DNA of 15,242 nucleotides from Bacteroidales bacterium UBA2198 (GTDB lineage Bacteria; Bacteroidota; Bacteroidia; Bacteroidales; VadinHA17): the NCBI GenBank assembly GCA_002328625.1, contig DCVC01000310.1:208-15449 (forward strand), given 5' to 3'. Position numbers and translations under genes: made by a program. This document shows, in pieces, positions 1 to 7,467 of the stretch (position 1 is the first letter of the stretch; every line of letters starts with the position of its first letter). The notes under the pieces are model-generated. The model worked only from the letters and a program-made list of their open reading frames with translations, was not told the DNA's origin and did no database searches.

Positions 1-1628
1 TTGGAAGACTGCTCGAGGAGAAAGCAAAAGCAAACACTTCATCTGCACTGAAAAAACTTCTGGGCATGCAGTCAAAAACCGTAACTGTTATAAGACCTGA
101 AGGTGATCACGAACTAATACCTGTGAGCGCCGTTGTTCAGGGAGATATCATACTGGTTAAACCGGGTAACAGAATCCCGGTAGATGGGACAGTGACAGCC
201 GGCAGATCATTTGTGGACGAAAGTATGCTTACAGGAGAACCTCTTGCTGCAGAAAAAGTCGAGAATGACAGGGTATATGCAGGAACAATTAATCAGAAAG
301 GCACTTTTCAGTTCAGGGCTGAAAAAGTCGGTTCCGAGACCCTTCTTTCTCATATAATCAAAATGGTCAGGGAAGCACAGGGAAGCAAAGCTCCCGTTCA
401 GCGGCTGGTTGATAAGATAGCGGCGATCTTTGTACCGGTTGTTATCGCAATTGCATTGCTCAGCGGACTGATATGGCTGATCAGCGGAACAGAAAATACC
501 GTGACACACAGCCTGCTGGCTGTTGTAACGGTGCTTATCATAGCATGTCCGTGTGCATTGGGACTGGCTACACCTACTGCAATAATGGTTGGCATAGGCA
601 GGGGTGCAGAACTGGGAATACTGATAAAAGATGCTGAAAGCCTCGAAACCGGACATAAAGTAAATGCAGTTGTACTGGACAAGACCGGAACTATAACTAT
701 CGGAGAACCAGTTATTAAGGATCTTATATGGGTTGAAAACATAAACAGCAGCCGTTACGGCATAATACTTCATTCAATCCAGAAGATAAGTGAACATCCT
801 ATTGCAGAACCTGTGGTCAGATATCTTGAAGATTCCGGGATTAAAAGCAATTTTGTCCCGGAAAATGTTGAAATTATTGCCGGAAGAGGCATCAAAGCCA
901 TTGTTGAGGGGGAAGAATACTATGCAGGGAATCTCAGACTGATGACTGAGAAGAATATAGCCATTGAAACCGGTCTTATGGCCTCTGCGGAGAAGTTCCG
1001 GAATGAAGCTGTGGCTGTATCTTTTTTCTCGGATTCGAAACAGGCTCTCTCAGTCTTTACAATAACCGACAAAATAAAACCTTCATCTGCTGAAGCGATC
1101 AGCCAGTTGCATTCCATGGGGATTGAAGTCCATTTGCTGACAGGTGATAATAATGAAGCTGCCCGTTATATTTCAGCCCAGGCCGGAATTGACAGATATA
1201 TGGCAGAAGCCTTGCCACAGGATAAGCATGATTATATCATAAAACTTCAGAGGGAAGGAAAGGTTACAGCAATGGCAGGAGACGGGATAAATGATTCTCA
1301 GGCCCTTGCTCAGGCTGACGTGAGCATTGCCATGGGAAAAGGATCGGATATAGCAATTGATGTTGCAAAGATGACCATAGTATCGTCAGACCTGAAACGT
1401 ATTCCGCAGGCAATAAAATTATCAAAGCTTACAGTAACTACAATAAAACAAAACCTGTTCTGGGCGTTTATCTATAATATTATCGGGATACCTGTTGCTG
1501 CAGGGTTGCTCTATCCTTTCACCGGATTTCTGCTGAATCCGATGATAGCAGGTGCTGCCATGGCTCTCAGTTCAGTGAGCGTGGTTACGAACAGTCTCAG
1601 ACTCAGAAGCAAATCCCTCGAGGTATAG
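1..1628 (+). CDS. copA: Copper-translocating P1B-type ATPase, 5' end outside window
   Basis: Inner-membrane P-type ATPase that exports Cu(+) from the cytoplasm using ATP. The reading frame is open from base 3, so the gene starts upstream; the metal-binding domain and first membrane helices are missing. Numbering from the Met at 66, the visible parts are in order: actuator domain with TGE (residues 56-58), membrane helices around the CPC metal motif (161-163), phosphorylation motif DKTGT with Asp205, the SEHP motif of the nucleotide domain (His244), the hinge GDGIND (405-410), and two last helices carrying YN and MALSS. CPC plus the YN and MxxSS motifs is the Cu(+) (P1B-1) signature; Zn/Cd pumps differ in the last helices. 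No metallochaperone or copper regulator lies nearby. The last 57 bases overlap the 3' end of the opposite-strand protease gene. Family assignment is firm; metal specificity is inferred from motifs. Confidence 0.95.
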   Translation, partial: GRLLEEKAKANTSSALKKLLGMQSKTVTVIRPEGDHELIPVSAVVQGDIILVKPGNRIPVDGTVTAGRSFVDESMLTGEPLAAEKVENDRVYAGTINQKGTFQFRAEKVGSETLLSHIIKMVREAQGSKAPVQRLVDKIAAIFVPVVIAIALLSGLIWLISGTENTVTHSLLAVVTVLIIACPCALGLATPTAIMVGIGRGAELGILIKDAESLETGHKVNAVVLDKTGTITIGEPVIKDLIWVENINSSRYGIILHSIQKISEHPIAEPVVRYLEDSGIKSNFVPENVEIIAGRGIKAIVEGEEYYAGNLRLMTEKNIAIETGLMASAEKFRNEAVAVSFFSDSKQALSVFTITDKIKPSSAEAISQLHSMGIEVHLLTGDNNEAARYISAQAGIDRYMAEALPQDKHDYIIKLQREGKVTAMAGDGINDSQALAQADVSIAMGKGSDIAIDVAKMTIVSSDLKRIPQAIKLSKLTVTTIKQNLFWAFIYNIIGIPVAAGLLYPFTGFLLNPMIAGAAMALSSVSVVTNSLRLRSKSLEV

Positions 1629-2984
1629 GTTGTTCTTCAGCTTCATTTCGTCCGGAACGATTATCGGGAAATTAAACATTTTTGTTCTTGTCAGACTCTT
1701 TGCTGATCCTGATTTTCCGGTTGCCAGTTCAAGTGCTTTTGCCAGCAGCGGATCTGAAGTATCCCCGAAGGGAACTGCGGCAAACAGATCATCGTCAATT
1801 TCATAATCAGGAGGCAGGCCGTCAGCGAAATCTGTATAACCATCGGCATTGGAAAATTTTGAAACAATAGGGATCATGGCCCATTCTTCATTATCATCCG
1901 GAAGAACCCAGGCACCTGCATATTTACCATATGTTGATTCGCCGATCTTTACCACATCCATCCAGGGGTCGAGCCCGGTTATCACCAGCTCACTTGCCGA
2001 GGCAGAACCTGAGGTTGTGAGGAAATAGACACGATCCATATCCAAATTGGCTGTGGTTGACTTAAACCGGTAGTAAAGCTGATTGGTGTAATTATTGGTT
2101 CTTAAAAAGTCTTCAAGGCCTTTATTATACCTGAGGCTTATAAGTATCTCCTTATTGTCTGCCACTTCACGTGGTGCAATCAAAGAGGCGAGATGAACAG
2201 CCGCACTCACTTCTCCACCCGGATTATAACGAAGATCAACGATCAGGTCGGTAATTCCGGCAGTTTTAAATTCATTGAAGATATTATCCAGGTCCGGCAG
2301 AAAGGCATTACTTTCCCCGGCAATAAATTCGACATAAACAAGATACCCTGCTTTTTTACCTCCGGTTTCGATTATTGTATGATAAATAGCCGGATTGGTG
2401 ATTGTTACCCGCGCCGTAAGACTTACAGATGTACCTGTATTTACGAGAGTATTCCCTTCAAGACGACCCAGCTGAACAGAATAACCCGTCTGTGAATACA
2501 AATCATAATAATTTAACTTGTCGAGATTCGTGTTGTTGATCGAAAGTATAATATCACCGCGTTTAAGACCGGCCTCTGCAGCGGGAGATCCGGGGTAAAC
2601 ATACCCGACAACAATAACGACCTTATTATCGCCGACAAGGTAAAAGGAAGGACGATATCCCATTGTAACCGGCTCCCCGTCCAGTTCTGCTTTCAATGCT
2701 GCATAGTCCCTTGTAATTCTCGACCATTTATCTTTCTCTTTATAAACAAGTTTGTAGAAATAGGCCTCAGAATCAGGTTCTTTTGTAAAATCAATATCCG
2801 TCGGGATCTTGTCATTCCAGAAATAGTAGAGGTTCATATTATCCTTTATCCAGTCATTAACGACCAGTGTCCTATGGGGGATAGTCAGATCATCTTCATC
2901 ATCGGGTTCAATATCTTTCTGGCATCCCCAGACAAGAGTAAGCATCAGGGTCAGAGCCAGAAGATGATATAAATACTTTTTCAT
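1572..2984 (-). CDS. S41 family (C-terminal processing) peptidase, lipoprotein with PDZ domain
   Basis: Serine protease of the CtpA/Prc type, about 470 residues. From the ATG at 2984 it begins MKK, a hydrophobic stretch and a lipobox ending LVWGC with Cys21, so it should be exported and lipidated. A helical N-terminal part (about 40-100) with a WxxxNxxLYYFWND-like segment is followed by a PDZ domain (about 105-175, with GSPAAEAGLKRGDII) and the S41 domain (about 200-425). The S41 domain contains DLRYNPGG (250-257), the nucleophile in SASASE (Ser329) and the base in TYGK (Lys354). The 25-residue Ser-Lys spacing equals that of E. coli Prc, so the enzyme should be active. The acidic segment after the Cys (QKDIEPDDEDD) resembles the Bacteroidota surface-lipoprotein export signal. 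An in-frame TTG at 3005 would add seven residues before the signal peptide and is less likely. The last 18 codons are antisense to copA. Confidence 0.93.
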   Translation of the reverse strand: MKKYLYHLLALTLMLTLVWGCQKDIEPDDEDDLTIPHRTLVVNDWIKDNMNLYYFWNDKIPTDIDFTKEPDSEAYFYKLVYKEKDKWSRITRDYAALKAELDGEPVTMGYRPSFYLVGDNKVVIVVGYVYPGSPAAEAGLKRGDIILSINNTNLDKLNYYDLYSQTGYSVQLGRLEGNTLVNTGTSVSLTARVTITNPAIYHTIIETGGKKAGYLVYVEFIAGESNAFLPDLDNIFNEFKTAGITDLIVDLRYNPGGEVSAAVHLASLIAPREVADNKEILISLRYNKGLEDFLRTNNYTNQLYYRFKSTTANLDMDRVYFLTTSGSASASELVITGLDPWMDVVKIGESTYGKYAGAWVLPDDNEEWAMIPIVSKFSNADGYTDFADGLPPDYEIDDDLFAAVPFGDTSDPLLAKALELATGKSGSAKSLTRTKMFNFPIIVPDEMKLKNNLYLEGFASESETVRNHAH

Positions 2985-3002
2985 GGAATCCAGATTAAAA
3001 TT

Positions 3003-3010
3003 CAAATTTA
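3003..3010 (-). promoter_or_regulatory. Candidate -7 element upstream of the S41 protease gene
   Basis: On the minus strand this reads TAAATTTG, matching the Bacteroidota -7 consensus TAnnTTTG. A start about 7 bases downstream would leave a leader of only about 12 bases before the ATG at 2984. No clear TTTG lies 19-21 bases upstream, so the call rests on one box in AT-rich DNA. Confidence 0.3.
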
Positions 3011-3089
3011 ATAATAATTACGCGGTTGTGGTTCCGGCATGGGTCATTGTTTGACCAGAACGTGTAAACCATCCATATATTACGTAAAT

Positions 3090-3105
3090 CTGAAAGTTAT
3101 TTCAG
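3090..3105 (-). terminator. Small hairpin just after the oxidoreductase stop
   Basis: CTGAAA and TTTCAG form a perfect 6-bp stem with a 4-base loop, one base after the stop codon (3107-3109) of the minus-strand oxidoreductase gene. No real U-run follows on the minus strand, so an intrinsic terminator is possible but weak. The hairpin could equally only protect the 3' end. Confidence 0.3.
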
Positions 3106-3106
3106 C

Positions 3107-4303
3107 TTACTTTTGTTTAATTTTTTGTGAAATTTTACCTGTTATCTTATCTTTCAGAATAATCTTAACTTTCCCGTCAGGCATTCTTTCTTCCTTTACA
3201 AAGATATGGGCCTTATCATATTCCCTCACTTCAGATATCGCAGGAGTCTTTTCCTTTCCTCTCCATACTTTAAGAGTGACCGGCTCCCATTTCTTTGACT
3301 TTGCCGAACGATAACATGCATCCATTATCTCATTCACAACATAACCGTCGTAAAATGTCTCAAGAGGTTCAGATCTGTCTTCATAAGCATTGAGCATATC
3401 GGTAAACATATTATAATAACCCAGCTCTGCTAATTCATCACCCACAGGGAACAACCATCCTTTTTCCGATTCCGCTTTTTCGGCAACATATCCTTCTTTC
3501 CCGCCTGCTGTGAACATTTCAAAACCTGTACGCAGGAAATTATTTATCCATATAGTGCCTTCGGTCCCCATTACTTCATCCCTCAGATCCATCCCGCCGC
3601 GGAATATCCAGCTTGTTTCAAACTGACCTATGGCTCCGTTCTCATATCTCACCCAGCCTAATGCATTATCTTCAGCATCAATCGGTTTAACAAGAGTATC
3701 CGCAACACTCATTACTTCAACAGGACGGATATCCTTCCCGATATAGTTCCGGGCTATCTCGATGCAATGACAACCCATATCCAGAAGCACTCCTCCTCCC
3801 GAAATCTCTTTTGTCCAGAACCAGTCGCTGTGAGGACCGGGATGAGTCTCACGCGACCTCACCCAGGTTACCTGCCCTAGTGTTCCGGCTTTTACCGCAT
3901 CAAGAGCTTTCAGTGTTTTCGGAGGATAAACAAGATCTTCAAGATAACCATTGAAAACACCGGCTTTTTCAACAGCCTCGAGCATCTCTATTGCTTCTTC
4001 AGCATTCCTGCCGAGAGGTTTTGTACAAAGAACCGCCTTCCCGGCTGCGGCAGCTGACTTAACAGCTTCCAGATGCAGATTGTTGGGAAGCCCTATGACA
4101 ACTATATCAGTCTCAGGATCGTTGATGGCTTCTTTCATCGAAGTTGTCCATCCGGATATCCCGTGTTTCTTTGCAAAGGCTCTGCCTCTGGTTTCGTCCC
4201 GGGAATAAATGACGTGGACCCTGTCACGGCTCCTGAGTGCATGAAGGGAATAAGTGTAAAAATCGCCGATAAATCCGGCACCGAGCATCGCTATTCTGGC
4301 CAT
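3107..4303 (-). CDS. Gfo/Idh/MocA family NAD(P)-dependent oxidoreductase
   Basis: A 398-residue dehydrogenase of the family that oxidises or reduces sugars, inositols and related polyols with NAD(P). The N-terminal Rossmann fold begins at residue 1 with the dinucleotide motif GAGFIG (8-13). The family's EKP motif appears as CTKPLG with Lys95. The C-terminal alpha/beta domain contains RETHPGPHSDWFW, then GGGVLLDMGCHC with Asp175 and His179, the usual catalytic-region signature. There is no signal peptide, so it is cytoplasmic, unlike the Tat-exported members common in this phylum. The C-terminal 30 or so residues are Lys-rich and look like a tail beyond the fold. It lies upstream of the S41 gene on the same strand with a gap of about 120 bp and is divergent from the TetR gene. 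No sugar-uptake gene or hydrolase lies beside it, so the substrate cannot be proposed. Confidence 0.9.
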   Translation of the reverse strand: MARIAMLGAGFIGDFYTYSLHALRSRDRVHVIYSRDETRGRAFAKKHGISGWTTSMKEAINDPETDIVVIGLPNNLHLEAVKSAAAAGKAVLCTKPLGRNAEEAIEMLEAVEKAGVFNGYLEDLVYPPKTLKALDAVKAGTLGQVTWVRSRETHPGPHSDWFWTKEISGGGVLLDMGCHCIEIARNYIGKDIRPVEVMSVADTLVKPIDAEDNALGWVRYENGAIGQFETSWIFRGGMDLRDEVMGTEGTIWINNFLRTGFEMFTAGGKEGYVAEKAESEKGWLFPVGDELAELGYYNMFTDMLNAYEDRSEPLETFYDGYVVNEIMDACYRSAKSKKWEPVTLKVWRGKEKTPAISEVREYDKAHIFVKEERMPDGKVKIILKDKITGKISQKIKQK

Positions 4304-4424
4304 ATTAATAAGTATTTAAAATTATTACAAACGGATTATATCATCTTATTTAAGTATCCGGAAACCATATAACGGCAAATTAATCTGTGAATTTAAAATT
4401 AAAAAATCTTTTTTAAAGGAATCC

Positions 4425-4455
4425 TTGCATTTGTAAATTTTCCACTTTATCTTTG
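4425..4455 (+). promoter_or_regulatory. Candidate promoter of the TetR-exporter operon
   Basis: TTG (4425-4427) is followed by 20 bases and then TATCTTTG (4448-4455), which fits the Bacteroidota pattern TTTG, 19-21 bases, TAnnTTTG, with one base missing in the upstream box. Transcription would start near 4462, about 65 bases before the TetR ATG. Just upstream, TTAAAAAA and TTTTTTAA (4399-4416) form an 8-bp inverted repeat of A/T tracts that could bend DNA or act like an UP element. The rest of 4304-4526 is AT-rich. I could not find a convincing promoter for the divergent oxidoreductase in it. Confidence 0.5.
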
Positions 4456-4466
4456 ACCATATGATT

Positions 4467-4493
4467 AAACTAATTGGTTTATCTTATTAGTTT
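4467..4493. promoter_or_regulatory. Inverted repeat, candidate TetR operator
   Basis: AAACTAAT (4467-4474) and ATTAGTTT (4486-4493) are perfect 8-bp inverted arms around an 11-base spacer. The left arm also starts an imperfect palindrome AAACTAATTGGTTT (12 of 14 matching). The site sits just after the predicted transcription start, where a bound repressor would block the operon. TetR proteins usually bind such palindromes beside their own gene; binding here is inferred. Confidence 0.45.
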
Positions 4494-4502
4494 GTTTTCA
4501 AG

Positions 4503-4521
4503 GTTAAACTTTATAGTTAAC
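4503..4521. promoter_or_regulatory. Second inverted repeat before the TetR start codon
   Basis: GTTAA (4503-4507) and TTAAC (4517-4521) are inverted arms around nine bases, with a smaller nested pair AACT/AGTT (4507-4518). It shares TTAAACT with the left part of the upstream repeat (4465-4471), so both may be half-sites for the same regulator. The arms are short and AT-rich, so chance is possible. Confidence 0.25.
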
Positions 4522-4526
4522 TACTC

Positions 4527-5144
4527 ATGTCAACAAAAGACAACCAAACCGAGGAAAAGATATTTGAAGCAGCAACCACTGTTTTTGTTGAAAAAGGATT
4601 GGACGGGGCACGAATGCAGGAGATCGCTGACCAGGCAGGAATAAATAAAGCTCTTCTACACTATTATTACCGGACAAAAGAGAGGCTTTTCAATGCTGTA
4701 TTTGAAAAACTTGCCTTAATATTATTTAAACGGTTTGCCCCGGTACTGGATGCAAACATGTCTCTGGAAGATAAATTACGCTTTTTTTACAGGGAACATA
4801 TCGACTTCCTGAAAAAAAACCGAAGCCTCCCTTCATTTATTCTTAATGAAATAAACCGTAACCCTGAAAGACTGAAAAAGCTTATCTCAGGCTATGAAGT
4901 TGATAAACTATGGAGAATCCTTGAAGAACAGCATAAAGAAGAATTACAAAAATTCAATATCACTTACAGGAATATACCACAGTTAATGACTTCCATTGCA
5001 GCACTGAGTGTATTCCCTTTTGCCGCCAGAGGAATTTTTGAAGTGATATTTGAAAAACAGGGAATCAGCTTTGATGATTACCTCGAGGAGAGGAAGAAGT
5101 TTGCTCCGGAATTTGTGATAAAGGCCATTAAGGGGAGTGCCTAA
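4527..5144 (+). CDS. TetR/AcrR family transcriptional regulator
   Basis: A 205-residue DNA-binding repressor-type protein. The N-terminal domain (about 8-58) has the TetR layout: a first helix with IFEAATTVFVEKG, then the helix-turn-helix ARMQEIADQAGINKALLHYY and the capping KERLFNAVFEKL. The rest is the variable helical domain that binds a ligand and dimerises; its ligand cannot be read. It heads a same-strand run of exporter genes, the position CecR (YbiH) holds in the E. coli ybh operon, so it most likely controls the exporter and itself through the inverted repeats upstream. The ATG at 4527 is the only start that keeps the full first helix. The last codons (GSA-stop) fall within a short tandem repeat that continues into the gap before the TolC-like gene. 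Confidence 0.93.
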   Translation: MSTKDNQTEEKIFEAATTVFVEKGLDGARMQEIADQAGINKALLHYYYRTKERLFNAVFEKLALILFKRFAPVLDANMSLEDKLRFFYREHIDFLKKNRSLPSFILNEINRNPERLKKLISGYEVDKLWRILEEQHKEELQKFNITYRNIPQLMTSIAALSVFPFAARGIFEVIFEKQGISFDDYLEERKKFAPEFVIKAIKGSA

Positions 5145-5189
5145 AGTGCCTAAAGTACTTAAAGTTTTGAGTTATGAGTTATGAGTTTT
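5136..5189. repeat. Short degenerate tandem repeats between tetR and the TolC-like gene
   Basis: Nine-base units AGTGCCTAA (5136-5144), AGTGCCTAA (5145-5153) and AGTACTTAA (5154-5162) run head to tail. Seven-base units GAGTTAT (5169-5175), GAGTTAT (5176-5182) and GAGTTTT (5183-5189) follow. The first unit supplies the TAA stop of the TetR gene, and the later ones supply possible ATG starts in two frames. Function is unknown. Confidence 0.7.
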
Positions 5190-6503
5190 GTTATGGGAAC
5201 ATTAATAAATAGAAGATTTCTGATACTGTTTGGAGTCTGGATCTTTGCCTGTTCAGGAATTAAGGCTCAGGGAATACTGACTCTAAAAGCCTGCTATGAT
5301 CATGCGGCTGAAAAATCTGCTCTTGCTGCAGAGAAAAAATCATGGGCTGACATCTGGGAACTAAAGGATAAGAACCTTTTAAAAAGCTGGCTGCCCACAC
5401 TGGATGCCAACGGTACCATCCTTTATAATTCATCTGTCGTTGATATAAGCGATATGCTTGGTTCGTTGCCCATACCGGGCATTGCTGATCTTATTAAACC
5501 TCTCCCAAACGAACAATACAGGATCACAGTTGATATAAACCAGATGATCTATGATGGTGGTATGATTAAAAGCACCAGAGCTCTCGAAAAAGCAGATCTC
5601 AGAATAAATGAGAAACAGACCGAGACCGATCTTTATAAACTAAGAAGCCAGATTAACGGTTATTATTTTAACCTCCTTCTTCTTGACCGGCAGAAAGATC
5701 TCCTGAATAACTACCTTGAACTGATTAACAGGAGAATCTCATCATTGGAATCAGCCAGGGAAAGCGGTGTAATAATTAATTCTGATATCGATGTTATGAC
5801 ATCAGAAAAAATCAAACTTGAACAACAGATAACTGAAAATAAAATCAGGAAAGAATCTTTGTTAAAAATATTATCAGGAGTAACCGGGATAAACATTGAT
5901 CCTTCAGTCGGACTGGCGATCCCTCTTTTGCAGGACAATCTCCCGGATGATTTATCACGGCCCGAACTCCAGCTGTTCGACCTGAGGAAAGAACAGATCT
6001 CAGCAAGTCTCGATCTTGTGGAAAGCAAAAGACTCCCAAGGGCGTTCGGATATACAACACTGGGTTATGGTAATCCCCCCGGGAACAACTTTTTCAAAGA
6101 TGAATTTGCTCCATATTATATCATTGGTGCCGGCATCAAATGGAATATTTTCGACTGGAACAAGGCGAAAAATGAGAAACAGATCCTGTCGCTGCAGAAT
6201 AATATCATTGAAACCAGGAAGAACGACCTGACAGACAATCTTAACAGACTGCTCGAAGCCAAAAAAGCAGAGATAGTGAACCTTGAATCTCTCCTGAGAA
6301 CAGATCAGGATCTGATTACCCTCAGGAAAAGGATTACAGCGACAGCAGCATCACAATACGAGAACGGTATAATAACAGCCACTGATTATCTGCACGAACT
6401 GAACGCAGAACAACAGGCTCTGATAAATCACGAAATTCACAAAATAAACCTTGCAATGGTAAAGATTGAATATTTTAATATCAGCGGAAAGGAAATTGAA
6501 TAA
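5181..6503 (+). CDS. TolC family outer-membrane efflux protein
   Basis: A 440-residue outer-membrane factor, the exit channel of a tripartite exporter. A signal peptide with Arg-Arg, a hydrophobic core and a cut near KAQ (about residue 29) is followed by two outer-membrane-efflux repeats (about 33-215 and 235-435) rich in amphipathic helices and Asn, Leu and Gln. The start LTLKACYDHAAEKS and the strand-like segment PTLDANGTILYNSSVV are typical, as is the second repeat with FGYTTLGYG and GIKWNIFDWNKAKNEK. Length suits the family. The ATG at 5181 lies inside the tandem repeat; an in-frame ATG at 5193 (MGTLINRR) also gives a good signal peptide and may be the true start. It lies 36 bp after the TetR gene and before the adaptor, so it is probably dedicated to this exporter. 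Confidence 0.92.
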   Translation: MSFVMGTLINRRFLILFGVWIFACSGIKAQGILTLKACYDHAAEKSALAAEKKSWADIWELKDKNLLKSWLPTLDANGTILYNSSVVDISDMLGSLPIPGIADLIKPLPNEQYRITVDINQMIYDGGMIKSTRALEKADLRINEKQTETDLYKLRSQINGYYFNLLLLDRQKDLLNNYLELINRRISSLESARESGVIINSDIDVMTSEKIKLEQQITENKIRKESLLKILSGVTGINIDPSVGLAIPLLQDNLPDDLSRPELQLFDLRKEQISASLDLVESKRLPRAFGYTTLGYGNPPGNNFFKDEFAPYYIIGAGIKWNIFDWNKAKNEKQILSLQNNIIETRKNDLTDNLNRLLEAKKAEIVNLESLLRTDQDLITLRKRITATAASQYENGIITATDYLHELNAEQQALINHEIHKINLAMVKIEYFNISGKEIE

Positions 6504-6547
6504 TAATCCGTTTCACCCACTGTCCCCCGGTATGAATTATAGAAAGG

Positions 6548-6561
6548 ATATTGAACAATAT
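6548..6561. repeat. Small inverted repeat before the adaptor gene
   Basis: ATATTG and CAATAT are perfect 6-bp arms around AA, 14 bases upstream of the adaptor ATG at 6576. The 72-base gap (6504-6575) contains no Bacteroidota promoter match, so the genes are probably cotranscribed. The repeat may be a weak regulator site or chance in AT-rich DNA. Confidence 0.3.
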
Positions 6562-6575
6562 AACATGACAATAAT

Positions 6576-7454
6576 ATGAAATCCGGATTAGTAATCTTCA
6601 TTACAACTGCACTTCTTGCTGGTTGTTCAGATAAAAATGATGAAGCTGATGCTTATGGAAACTTTGAAGCAACAGAGGTTATGGTATCAGCAGAGACCAG
6701 CGGGCGTATTCTGAGTTTTGATGTGACAAAAGGATCAGGAATAAGGGAAGGAGATGCAATAGCATTGATCGACACAACTCTTTTTTATCTGCAGAAAGGT
6801 GAGATTGATGCAGGTATGAAAAGCGTACGAACCCGTATCAGTTCAATAAATGCCCAGAATGATATATTGATCCAGCAGATCAGCAACATTAAAATCAACA
6901 TAACCAGGATTGAAAATATGCTCAGAAATGATGCAGCCACACAAAAACAGTATGATGATCTTACCGGACAGGTAGCTGTTCTGGAAAAACAGATATTGGC
7001 CAATAATACACAGAAAGCATCAATTGAATCGGAAACAGATGTGTTTTTGTCGAAAAAGGCCATACTCAACGAACAGATCAGACGGAGTATTGTCAGAAGC
7101 CCTCTCAACGGAATAATCCTTGAAAAATATGCGGAAGCGGGGGAACTGACTGCAGCAGGTAAACCTCTGGTAAAAATCTCGGATCTCTCCCTGATGAAAC
7201 TGAAAGTATATGTCAGCGGAACCCAACTGGGCAATATTAAAACCGGTGCATCGTGTACGGTAAGAATTGACGATGGGAAAAAAGGATATGCCACATTCCC
7301 GGGTATCATAAGTTATATCTCCGGCAAAGCGGAGTTCACTCCAAAAATCATCCAGACCAAAGAGGAAAGAGTCACACTTGTATATGCGGTGACCATTGAT
7401 ATCAGAAATGACGGCTCCATGAAATCAGGAATGCCCGGCGAAGCTATCTTTTGA
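6576..7454 (+). CDS. HlyD/YbhG-like periplasmic adaptor lipoprotein of an ABC exporter
   Basis: A 292-residue membrane-fusion protein that would join the inner-membrane permeases to the TolC-like channel. It begins with a lipoprotein signal ending LLAGC (Cys17), so it is lipid-anchored rather than held by a membrane helix. The order is: first half of a lipoyl-like domain (about 30-68, with SAETSGRILSF and IREGDAIALID), a long helical hairpin predicted as coiled coil (about 72-168, rich in Gln, Ile, Lys and Asn), the second lipoyl half (IVRSPLNGIILEKYAEAGE, about 172-203), and a beta-barrel domain to the end. This is the YbhG type, slightly shorter than usual, ending soon after GMPGEAIF. Its stop codon lies inside an 18-bp palindrome that reaches the start of the next gene. 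Role is inferred from family and position; the substrate is unknown. Confidence 0.9.
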   Translation: MKSGLVIFITTALLAGCSDKNDEADAYGNFEATEVMVSAETSGRILSFDVTKGSGIREGDAIALIDTTLFYLQKGEIDAGMKSVRTRISSINAQNDILIQQISNIKINITRIENMLRNDAATQKQYDDLTGQVAVLEKQILANNTQKASIESETDVFLSKKAILNEQIRRSIVRSPLNGIILEKYAEAGELTAAGKPLVKISDLSLMKLKVYVSGTQLGNIKTGASCTVRIDDGKKGYATFPGIISYISGKAEFTPKIIQTKEERVTLVYAVTIDIRNDGSMKSGMPGEAIF

Positions 7455-7467
7455 TAATATTATCAAA
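7450..7467. repeat. Perfect 18-bp palindrome across the adaptor stop and ATPase start
   Basis: TTTGATAATATTATCAAA equals its own reverse complement over all 18 bases. It contains the TGA stop of the adaptor gene (7452-7454) and ends on the A of the next ATG (7467). In RNA it can fold into a 7-bp stem with a 4-base loop that would partly hide the start codon. It could also be a protein-binding site. Which, if either, applies is unknown. Confidence 0.75.

Noticed and set aside
207..773. Open frame of 188 codons on the minus strand
   Set aside because: It lies wholly inside copA, is rich in Cys, Tyr and Ser as antisense frames often are, and shows no domain; copA carries all its motifs in the other frame.
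3042..3056. GGTCA/TGACC hairpin between the protease and oxidoreductase genes
   Set aside because: Only a 5-bp stem with a 5-base loop and no U-run on either strand, so not enough for a terminator or operator call.
4304..4400. Promoter for the minus-strand oxidoreductase
   Set aside because: The closest match (CAAATTAA at 4377-4384, read in reverse) has a mismatch in the invariant TA of the -7 box and no upstream box, so it was not called.
4430..4455. TTTG at 4430-4433 as the upstream box of the TetR promoter
   Set aside because: It is only 14 bases from the -7 box, outside the 19-21 spacing; TTG at 4425-4427 fits with 20 bases.
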